This document shows, in pieces, positions 13,412 through 20,205 of a stretch of DNA of 20,205 bases. The stretch lies in NCBI GenBank assembly GCA_002104905.1, contig MCFE01001009.1, positions 1 to 20,205 on the forward strand, in the 5' to 3' direction. Each line of letters starts with the position of its first letter. Position 1 is the first letter of the stretch. This stretch comes from Basidiobolus meristosporus CBS 931.73 (taxonomy: Eukaryota > Basidiobolomycota > Basidiobolomycetes > Basidiobolales > Basidiobolaceae). The translations under genes and the position numbers were made by a program. Below the pieces are notes generated by a model, which saw nothing but the letters and a program-made list of their open reading frames with translations, was not told the DNA's origin and made no database searches.

Positions 13412-15343
13412 ATGAGACATGTAATTATTGGAGGTGTAGCCGGAGGAGCAACAGCAGCCGCCCGATTGAGAAGAGTGGATGAGACGGCTGAGATCATTTT
13501 ATTGGAGAAGGGTCCCTATATCTCTTACGCCAACTGTGGTTTGCCGTACTATATCGGCGGAGTCATTGCCAAACGCGAAAAACTGCTGCTGCAGACGCCA
13601 AAGTCGTTTGGTACGCGTTTCCGTATTGACGTCAGAATAGAGAGCGAAGTAATTGCCATCCATCCAGAGGATAAAAGCCTGACCATTCGTAGGGCAAATG
13701 GAGAAGAATACAAAGAAACTTACGACAAGCTGCTACTATCACCAGGTGCCAATCCCGTGAAGCCGCCATTGGAGGGTATCAATTCCGAAGGCATCTTCAC
13801 CCTGCGCAACGTAGAAGATACCGACCATATCAAAGCGTACATTGCTGAGAAACAGGTAAAGCGTGCCGTAGTAGTAGGTGCCGGTTTTATCGGGCTGGAG
13901 ATGGCGGAGAACCTGCACCATGCCGGGGTGGCTGTTTCCGTAGTCGAAATGGGCAACCAGGTTATGGCTCCTATCGACTTCTCTATGGCAGCGTATATCC
14001 ATCAACACTTGACACAAAAGGGCACATCTTTATATCTTGAAGAAGGTGTTACCCACTTCCAGCGTACAGACAGCGGCATTACTGTTTTCCTGAAAAGTGG
14101 CAGGACCATTCCTGCCGATATGGTATTACTCTCTATCGGCGTGCGTCCAGCAACAGCATTGGCGCAACAGGCCGGCTTGAAGTTGGGAGAGACGGGTGGC
14201 ATCTGGGTAGATAAACACTTGGAAACCTCCCAAAAGGATATCTATGCAGTGGGTGATGCTATTGAATATCCTCATCCGTTGACCGGGAAACCGTGGCTCA
14301 ACTATCTTGCCAATCCGGCTAATCGCCAAGGTCGTATCGTAGCCGATAACATGGTATTTGGCAACACGGTTTCTTATGAAGGGGCTATCGGTACTTCTAT
14401 CGCCAAAGTATTCGATATGACTGTGGCTTCTACAGGACTGGCAGCCAAGCGTTTGAAGCAGTTGGGAATGGAGTATCAGAGTTCAGTTACCCACTCCTCT
14501 TCCCATGCAGGCTATTATCCGGACGCTTTGCCCTTGACGCTGAAGCTAACCTTTCACCCTAAGACTGGTAAGCTTTACGGTGCGCAATGTGTGGGCTACG
14601 AAGGAGTGGACAAGCGTATCGACCAAATAGCTGGAGTCATCAAACATGGCGGGACGGTATATGACCTGACGGAAACTGAGCACACCTATGCACCCCCTTT
14701 CTCATCTGCCAAAGATCCTATAGCCATTGGTGGATATGTTGCCTCCAATATAATCAGCGGGGCTATGCCGGCTATTTCCTGGCGCGAACTCGTTGATGAG
14801 AAAGACCAAGTGATGATGTTTGATACCCGTACTGCCGAAGAATACTCATTTGGCTCCATTCCGGGGGCTGTCAATGTTCCCTTGAATGAATTGCGTGAGC
14901 ACATTGCTGAAATCCCGATGGATAGACCAGTTGTTCTATTCTGTGCCATAGGACTGCGCGGCTATCTAGCTCAGCGCATCTTGATGGGACGCGGTTATCG
15001 CAATGTTCGCAACCTAATCGGCGGCTATAAAACTTATTCCACCAGCGTAGCTCCTATTGCAAAGCCTTCTACCGAGGTTCCTTCACCACAAGAGGCTGGT
15101 GAGGCGACAAAGATAAACGTATGCGGGTTACAGTGTCCCGGGCCTATCATGCAGGTAACAGAAGCGATGAACAGCATTGCGGTTGGCAAACGTGTTACAG
15201 TCACGGCAACTGATGCAGGTTTGGCTCGTGACGCCTCTGCCTGGTGCGACACTACAGGCAACAAATTGATATCAAAGCATGAAGAAAAAGGTCGCTACAC
15301 AGTTGTTCTAGAAAAAGGAGAACCCGCCACTAAACAGAATTGA
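13412..15343 (+). CDS. Bacterial-type CoA-disulfide reductase-rhodanese-TusA fusion flavoprotein (643 aa)
   Basis: Pyridine-nucleotide disulfide oxidoreductase of the CoA-disulfide reductase/NADH oxidase group fused to two sulfur-transfer domains. FAD-binding GGVAGG at residues 7-12; redox Cys42 in SYANCGLPYY; NAD(P)H-binding GAGFIG near 155-163; second FAD motif YAVGDA near 277; dimerisation domain to about 450 with the YAPPFSSAKDP motif. Rhodanese domain about 455-545 has active Cys511 in CAIGLR. TusA/SirA domain about 568-637 has CGLQCPGP (Cys571, Cys575). All key residues are kept, with no intron, stop or frameshift over 1.9 kb. The family acts in cytosolic thiol/persulfide reduction and sulfur relay in bacteria; related bacterial proteins may carry an additional C-terminal DsrE-type domain, not present here. 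Sequence style suggests a Bacteroidetes or similar donor. Flanks look eukaryotic, so horizontal transfer is likely; an assembly chimera is not excluded. Confidence 0.9.
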   Translation: MRHVIIGGVAGGATAAARLRRVDETAEIILLEKGPYISYANCGLPYYIGGVIAKREKLLLQTPKSFGTRFRIDVRIESEVIAIHPEDKSLTIRRANGEEYKETYDKLLLSPGANPVKPPLEGINSEGIFTLRNVEDTDHIKAYIAEKQVKRAVVVGAGFIGLEMAENLHHAGVAVSVVEMGNQVMAPIDFSMAAYIHQHLTQKGTSLYLEEGVTHFQRTDSGITVFLKSGRTIPADMVLLSIGVRPATALAQQAGLKLGETGGIWVDKHLETSQKDIYAVGDAIEYPHPLTGKPWLNYLANPANRQGRIVADNMVFGNTVSYEGAIGTSIAKVFDMTVASTGLAAKRLKQLGMEYQSSVTHSSSHAGYYPDALPLTLKLTFHPKTGKLYGAQCVGYEGVDKRIDQIAGVIKHGGTVYDLTETEHTYAPPFSSAKDPIAIGGYVASNIISGAMPAISWRELVDEKDQVMMFDTRTAEEYSFGSIPGAVNVPLNELREHIAEIPMDRPVVLFCAIGLRGYLAQRILMGRGYRNVRNLIGGYKTYSTSVAPIAKPSTEVPSPQEAGEATKINVCGLQCPGPIMQVTEAMNSIAVGKRVTVTATDAGLARDASAWCDTTGNKLISKHEEKGRYTVVLEKGEPATKQN

Positions 15344-15370
15344 AGCATTTTGCGTGGCTACAAAAATGCT
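15344..15370 (+). terminator. Hairpin directly after the flavoenzyme stop codon
   Basis: AGCATTTT (15344-15351) pairs with AAAATGCT (15363-15370) around an 11-base loop, starting at the first base after TGA. The position recalls a bacterial intrinsic terminator, but no T-run follows, so this is weak. It might be a relic of donor DNA beyond the stop. Confidence 0.35.
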
Positions 15371-15894
15371 CCACCTTCCTATAACGTTAGTTTAGTTAGT
15401 TTCCCAATTTGGGATTATATAAAGTCATTTGCAATCATGCCATTCCATTCCATAAATGTATGAGGCTCTTGTGCTCACTAAATCCAGATCAATTATGCTC
15501 CCGATATTCTCAAAATAGTACATAATTGACCAATTCGTCCCTTGCTTCAAGATCTTGATATGGATTGAAAATGAATATGAATGCTAGCCAAAGAAGGCAA
15601 TTGAAGGCAATACTTCAACTAATGTAATCCCTAATTGTTACAAATACTTTACTCGTACACAAATAGAACAGCTAATAGTACTAATTGGTTGGATATTTGT
15701 CAGCCATTAGAAAATATCATACGATAAACTGGCTCTTTTTGTTATGAAAGTCTTGCAGATTGTAAGGCACGTGAAGTAAATGTAGGTTTTTTGATTTTCA
15801 CATCATGAATATTGCATGTAAAGGGAGTTTTTAAACTTTAGTAAGCTCTGGCAAGACAACATGTAAAAATATTTATGAAGATCCCACAAATACA
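15371..15894. other. AT-rich gene-free flank right of the flavoenzyme
   Basis: No ORF of note and no bacterial-looking coding. No AATAAA lies near the stop codon; a CATAAATG near 15453 is the closest variant I noticed. A 9-base inverted repeat ACAACATGT (15856-15864) / ACATGTTGT (15892-15900) abuts the LTR material. Confidence 0.5.
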
Positions 15895-15988
15895 TGTTGT
15901 AAGAGTTTTTGCGTTATTGGAATGATTAGAAGTACAAGTATATCATGTGGTTCTCACTTAATGACGGATTGAATGTAAAAGTTGTATT
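15895..15988. repeat. Partial LTR copy, tandem to the 3' LTR
   Basis: These 94 bases (TGTTGTAAGAGT ... AAAGTTGTATT) align throughout with the next 94 (TGTTGCAAGAGT ... AAAGTAGTATT). Either an internal tandem duplication of one LTR end or the stump of an older solo LTR cut by the next insertion. Confidence 0.7.
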
Positions 15989-16335
15989 TGTTGCAAGAGT
16001 CTTGGAGATGTTGGAAGTGATTGGCAGAACAAGTAGATTATGTGGTTTTCACTTAATGATTCATTGAATGCAAAAGTAGTATTTATACTTTACATGGTCA
16101 TGGGATAATAAACACATAGAATAGATTTAAGAAGGTCCCAAGAGCATGTGTGCAAAGTTAGGGGCTGTTTGGATAACTTATCCAATTTTCATGTTCTAGT
16201 ACCTGATATGTGGGTGAAAATATTCCAAGTAGATCCCAACAAAAAATTTAGTCATTATTCTCTAAGATTTGTTGGTAATGATCAAAGTGACTAAGTTAGG
16301 TGAATATTTAGAAGGAATTCCAAACTTTTACAACA
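15989..16335 (-). mobile_element. 3' LTR of the minus-strand copia element
   Basis: On the minus strand it starts TGTTGTAAAAG directly after a polypurine tract and ends GACTCTTGCAACA, i.e. TGTTG...CAACA termini. About 347 bases. The inverted copy at 16599-16932 confirms both ends. It contains ATAAACACATAG-type and TATTTATAC AT-rich stretches typical of LTR promoter/poly(A) regions, not assigned further. Confidence 0.8.
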
Positions 16336-16344
16336 CTCCCACCC
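16336..16344 (-). other. Polypurine tract of the copia element
   Basis: GGGTGGGAG on the minus strand, directly before the TGTTG of the 3' LTR. This is the plus-strand priming site position in LTR retrotransposons and fixes the LTR boundary. Confidence 0.75.
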
Positions 16345-16346
16345 AA

Positions 16347-16592
16347 CTAAATGATAATATTGACTAGTCCTAATTTTGACCTAAGATATTCAAGTTTGTC
16401 TCTAGCTAATGGTTTGGTAAATAGGTCTGCAATCATTTCATCTGTAGGACAGTAAACCAAATTAGCTAAGCTAATCTCTATAGCTTCACATATGAAATGA
16501 AGTCTAATATCAGTGTGCCTAGTTCTAGCATGAAAAGTTGGATTTCTAGCTAATTGTATACTTGCTTGATTATCTTGAACTAAAGTAATAGG
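16347..16592 (-). pseudogene. Copia RNase H C-terminal fragment
   Basis: Begins about PITLVQDNQASI and ends at LFTKPL...LGLV, the standard end of copia polyproteins (DNQ, HIDIR-like HTDIR, ADLFTKPL). The homologous frame is open to its stop near the polypurine tract. The first ten residues of the longer open frame (to 16622) come from the nested LTR and are not RNase H. The middle of RNase H and the end of RT are missing. Confidence 0.8.
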
Positions 16593-16598
16593 CATTTT

Positions 16599-16932
16599 TA
16601 TTGTAAAAATTTGTAATTCCACCTAAATATTCACCTAACTTAGTCACTTAGAGCATTACCTTCAAGTCCTAGGGAATACTGACAAAACTCCTTGTCAGGA
16701 TATACTTAGAATATTTACCCAGTACATGAAAATTCTCAAAGTTGTCCAAATAACCCCAAACTTTGAAAACATGCTCTTGGGCCCATCCTTAACCTATTCT
16801 GCATGCTTGTAATGCCAAGATCATGTAAAAAGTATAAATACTACTTTTACATTCAATAAATCATCAAGTGAAAACCACATAATCCATTTGTCCTCTCAAA
16901 TCACTTCCAATATCTTCAAGACTCTTGCAACA
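16599..16932 (+). mobile_element. Nested solo LTR, inverted relative to the 3' LTR
   Basis: Plus strand runs from TATTGTAAAAAT to CTCTTGCAACA and aligns end to end with the reverse complement of 15989-16335 at moderate identity. It splits the RT fragment from the RNase H fragment. Flanked by ATTTT at 16594-16598 and ATTTT at 16933-16937, a 5-bp target-site duplication as expected for copia integration. The two LTRs are clearly different copies. Confidence 0.78.
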
Positions 16933-16937
16933 ATTTT

Positions 16938-17463
16938 TTGCTAGTAGAGCCAGATGTGCTCTATCTGGCTTATAGTAGATAGCATAGTCAGCAGTACTCC
17001 TTTGGACACTCAAGATTCTAAATAAGAATACATCTTGCTATTCCCAGCTCTTGTTAATTGTTTGAGACCATATAGCAACATTCTAAGCTTGAAGACCAAG
17101 TGGGAGTAATCCTGGTCAGCAAAGCCATCAGGCTGGTCTATATACATGCTATCATCAGTTTTTACATTCAAAAATGCAGTTTCTACATCCATTCAATGTA
17201 TAAAAACTAATATTTGGCAGCAATAGCTAAAATACATCCGATGGAATCAAACTTGGCTACTAGTGCAGAGGTCTCATTATAGTCACATTCTTTTGTTTGA
17301 GAGTATCCTTTGGCCATAAGTTTTGCTTTGATCTTATAATCTTACCATTAGCCTTGTACTTTTTCCTGAAGACCCATCTTAGTACAATCAAATTTTGATT
17401 GATTGGTAATTTGACAGAGTCTCCAGTTTGATGTTCTATCAGTGCCTGATAATCCTTGATCAT
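16938..17463 (-). pseudogene. Copia reverse transcriptase fragments
   Basis: 17260-17463 matches the RT N-terminus (LRWVFRKKYKANGKI). 17010-17192 holds MDVETAFLN, with the first catalytic Asp, then IDQPDGF and LLYGLKQ. 16938-17010 continues as a KPDRAH-type stretch in another frame. The chain then meets the nested LTR, and the YVDD catalytic motif that should follow is absent. Stops and frameshifts separate the parts. Confidence 0.78.
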
Positions 17464-18100
17464 TGCAGATCTCCAAAACTTTTTCTAAGAGCTATTTAAG
17501 GCCTATCTTACAGTCTGTGTTGCATCAATATGGTCTGAATAGGCATAAACTGAGTTTGTACCCTCCTTGGTATAGTAATTTGGTCCATTTCTGGTCCTGT
17601 AGAATCTCCTAGTTTGCAATACTGGAATGATCACACCAAGGGTATTCCTGGGTGCTGATACATGCTGAACCACAGTTGAAGAGTCCTCTGGAGAGAAAAA
17701 ATCTTCATTCTCTTGCTCTGATTCAATCCTGACTGCTGGTGGACTTGAAATCAGATTTTTGTTATCACTCAGTGTATATTTTTGGGAATTCTTAATTTTT
17801 CATCAAAGAACACATCCCTGGCATTAATCAGCTTCTTTGCTTTGGCAGTGTAGAGTCTGTATGATTTACTCTCATTGCAGCAGCCTAAAAATAAGCATTT
17901 TGCACTTTTTGGCTCAGATTTGGACTGATTACCAGGCAGTTCCTTGGCAAATACTTAACACCCAAACATTCTTAGATATTCTGCACTTTGTCAGTGATCA
18001 TACCATGTCTCAGGTGGAGTAGAATCATGTGGTGTTCTGCTATAGCTCCTACTTTTAAGAAATGCAGCTGTAGCAACTAATCTAACTTAATATTATAGGA
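17464..18100 (-). pseudogene. Copia integrase-RT hinge region, degraded
   Basis: In broken frames, reads such as ESEQENEDFFSPEDSS and KYLPRNC (low-complexity linker with Ser/Glu/Asn) lie between the integrase core and RT, as expected for the C-terminal integrase and hinge of copia. Several stops. No separate gene seen; the plus-strand ORF at 17837-18022 is a shadow. Confidence 0.55.
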
Positions 18101-18420
18101 TGATTTTGATCATGGACCATATATCCTGCTATATCCATTTTCTTGCATGATTTGCACCTTCTGCTACCCCATTTTGCTGTGAAGAGTATGGTACAGTAGT
18201 CTCTTGCTTTATCCCATGAATTTTGCAGAAGTGGATGAAGAGCTTTGAGGATTGTTTTCCACCATTGTCAGAGCATATTTTCTTAATTTTTTCACCAATG
18301 TCTCTCTCCACCAAGGCTGTAAGCTCCTTGAGCTTAGAGAGAGCTTCTTTCTTTCTCTCCACAAAGTAGACCCATGTGTATCTTGAATAATCATCAATGA
18401 AAGTGATTTAATAATACATC
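18100..18420 (-). pseudogene. Copia integrase core fragment
   Basis: A DDE core: Asp in FIDDYSRYTWVYF (18390-18395), Asp in SDNGG (18261-18269) and Glu in GVAEG (18159-18161), with about 35 residues between the last two, as in retroviral-type integrases. QQNGVAE is the usual copia signature. The longest open piece is 18129-18362; a TAA interrupts the frame before FIDD. Confidence 0.82.
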
Positions 18421-18660
18421 CTGCCTAAAGAAAAATATTGCATAGGTCTACACAGATCTGAGTGAGTTAAATCTAATTTCTTCTTAGTTTTGATTTACCC
18501 AGAGCTCCTGAAAAGTTGTATGGCTTGTTCCCCAGATATGCAGGCTTCACAATGCTCCAAACCAGCTGTGGGATCAATTTTACCTTGGAAATTAGCTGAT
18601 CTTTGATCAATTTGTGCAAATATTCAAAATGTTGTGCATCAACATTTAAAACTTGGCCAA
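18420..18660 (-). pseudogene. Copia GAG-pre-integrase region fragment
   Basis: In one interrupted frame, CEACISGEQ near 18525-18560 and LTHSDLCRPM near 18440-18475 match the CxxC and HSDLCGPM patterns that precede copia integrase. A stop breaks the frame between them. Homology fades beyond about 18660. Confidence 0.65.
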
Positions 18661-19440
18661 TTTCACTCCATTAGAAAGTCTAGTACCCTAACAGATTTTC
18701 CCTAATCCAAACATAACTAATCACTGTTATGGTCTATTTTAACTCTTCTCAGAATCTATTTTTAGCTGTCATACCTGATCAATTTTCAAGTGGTCATTAC
18801 GTCCTCAATTGATCTGCTAAGCCTTTCCAAAGGATTAGTCATCTGAGAACTATCCAATCACTTAAAGTTGCCAAGACATCAGCTGATTGATGATGCAATT
18901 TTCATTTATCTTATGCACCTATCAACACCCCAACAGATTTCAATTAGTCCAGTCTCTTGGTGCCTACTAATTTAACTTGATCTGAAAAATATAAATAAAG
19001 ATTACTGAACCTTTTGGTTTAGTGTGTGTCTCAACAAAATTAAGAATTTAACAATTCCGTTCTAGTTTCCACCCAAGCCTAGCATATCTAGCATTCCCAA
19101 GAACACCAAGCCTAGCCTGTAGAGCAAACCAATTCTGTTGCCTTTATAGCCCAACTCAACTATATACAAGACCAATATTAGACCAGAACCTCTCTGCTAA
19201 TATTTCTGTCACCCTTTACAACTCTAAGATTCTGTGCTTAGTTGTCACTTAGGTTCAGTTAAGTCATTCAAGAGTTTTATTACGTTTTCTCTTGGATACA
19301 ACACAAGATTGCTTTGTTCAAATTGCCTGTGCCAAAACATTGATGTTTCCTCACTTAAGTAGCTCATAACTGATTTCTGAAAGGATGGAGCATAGTCAAC
19401 TTGTATAGATTCTGATCTATGATACCCAAAGCAATAGGGG
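18661..19440. other. Gene-free stretch right of the copia remnant
   Basis: AT-rich, no ORF or protein homology noticed, and no matching 5' LTR. A short repeat CCAAGCCTAGC occurs at about 19073 and 19108. It may be decayed gag or 5' leader of the element, or unrelated sequence. Confidence 0.4.
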
Positions 19441-19457
19441 CACCATTTTGATTAGTC

Positions 19458-20205
19458 AGGGTTGGGGGGGAGGAAAGTCACCAAGTGGTGGAGTCTTTAT
19501 TTATTTATGACAAAGTTAATCCCAATTAATTCCTAGAAAGCAAGGTCTGAGAAATATCTCCCTGGTAAGCCAGGTCTGAGAGTTGAGAAGCTGAGTGGTA
19601 CTGTATTACCTAGTTATATAGGTCTGAGAGAGGTTTCCTGGAAACTCAGGCCTGAGAAGTAAGAATCTGAGTATATCTGAGGTAAGTTATACTGGTTTGT
19701 GGTAGCTGAATTGTGGCTAGAATGGCCAGTTGAGTGAGAGAACTGAGGGGAACTTCTGAGCAATCACCAGTCAAATATACCAGGCAAATCTGACCAATTA
19801 GGGCCAGGGGGGAAACAGTCACCAACTGGTGAAATCATTATTTCAGCTGAAACAAAGAAGACAGCACTATTGTCACAGTCTTAATACAGGAGTGTCTAGC
19901 TGAGGGGAACTTGTAGGTAAGTTAACAAGGGTAAATTATAGTTCACAGTGCTCAAGACAATGTTCAGTGGGAAGAGGGGTAGCAAGAGGGACAAGAATGA
20001 TTTTTGAACAACATTGATAAGGGTTAGGCGGGATGATAATCACCAAAAGGTGAAATCTTAGGGTCAGGGGAACCCTATAAAAAATAATTTGGGTTAGGGG
20101 AAGACAGTCATCAACAGGTGAAATCTTTATCTCAGTTGAAACAAAGAAGCCAGCACTACTGTTGTAGCTTTGGTACAAGAGTGTGTAGCTGATGGGAATT
20201 TGTAG
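19458..20205. repeat. Diverged tandem repeats with G-rich and CACC..GGTG motifs
   Basis: 19801-19915 and 20091-20205 align over about 115 bases (period about 290), including GTGAAATC, AAACAAAGAAG and AGCACTA blocks. Shorter related pieces lie at 19458-19515 and 20024-20064. Each piece starts with a G-rich run (GGGTTGGGGGG, GGGCCAGGGGGG, GGGTTAGGCGGG, GGGTTAGGGG) and then a CACCA..TGGTG or weaker inverted repeat. No coding. The array runs off the window end. Confidence 0.7.
19544..19660. repeat. Short interspersed GGTCTGAGA tandem repeats
   Basis: GGTCTGAGA or GGCCTGAGA occurs at 19544, 19573, 19621 and 19649. Spacings of 29, 48 and 28 bases imply a higher-order unit of about 77 bases. CCTGGTAAGCCAGG and CCTGGAAACTCAGG precede the second copy of each pair. 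Confidence 0.65.

Larger units (their letters stand above)
15989..18660 (-). mobile_element. Degenerate Ty1/copia retrotransposon (5' part missing)
   Basis: Minus-strand order from high to low coordinates is GAG-pre-integrase zinc-finger region, integrase core, variable hinge, reverse transcriptase, RNase H, polypurine tract, LTR. Integrase before RT is the Ty1/copia order. Many stops and frameshifts; RT lacks its YVDD region. No 5' LTR matching the 3' LTR is seen up to the window end, and gag is not recognisable, so the 5' part is lost or too diverged. A solo LTR of a related element is nested inside. Confidence 0.82.

Noticed and set aside
13720-14017. Minus-strand ORFs inside the flavoenzyme gene
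   Set aside because: Shadows of a well-supported 643-codon gene.
18661-19440. 5' LTR of the copia element
   Set aside because: No stretch matches the LTR sequences at 15989-16335 or 16599-16932 in either orientation.

Overview
This is eukaryotic DNA, most likely from an animal, though I cannot place the species. Three things support this: four nuclear-type tRNA-Arg genes without an encoded CCA and each followed by a T-run (Pol III stop), TATA-box and AATAAA-type signals around small secreted-protein genes, and decayed Ty1/copia retrotransposon sequence. An integrin-type RGD motif in the secreted proteins hints at a metazoan.

Bases 1-12,420 hold a tandem array of fifteen single-exon paralogues, all on the minus strand and about 0.8 kb apart. 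Each encodes a small (67-128 aa) cysteine-poor secreted protein. The common plan is a signal peptide, a conserved YDPDYKG linker, one to four repeats that alternate an acidic DYDDDYDG block with a Gly/His/Arg/Lys block (typically NGHGRRKK), and usually a C-terminal GRGDGYDDY tail. I do not recognise a named family. Copies 1, 8 and 9 look decayed; copies 7, 10 and 14 are mosaics of others, so the array is being reshaped by unequal crossover or gene conversion. From base 8,298 on, four copies of tRNA-Arg(TCG) on the plus strand are interleaved and were partly amplified in the same duplications.

Bases 12,418-13,411 show no gene. At 13,412-15,343 there is one uninterrupted 643-codon ORF of bacterial type: a CoA-disulfide reductase/NADH-oxidase-like flavoenzyme fused to a rhodanese and a TusA/SirA domain, with all visible catalytic cysteines intact. 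It sits alone between non-bacterial-looking flanks, so it is a candidate horizontal gene transfer (an assembly chimera is the main alternative).

Bases 15,895-18,660 hold a broken copia element on the minus strand (integrase, RT fragments, RNase H, polypurine tract, 3' LTR), interrupted by an oppositely oriented solo LTR with a 5-bp target duplication. Bases 19,440-20,205 are non-coding diverged tandem repeats with G-rich and CACC..GGTG motifs.

The secreted array is presumably one co-expressed extracellular product family (shared promoter layout). I see no functional link between it and the flavoenzyme or the retroelement.
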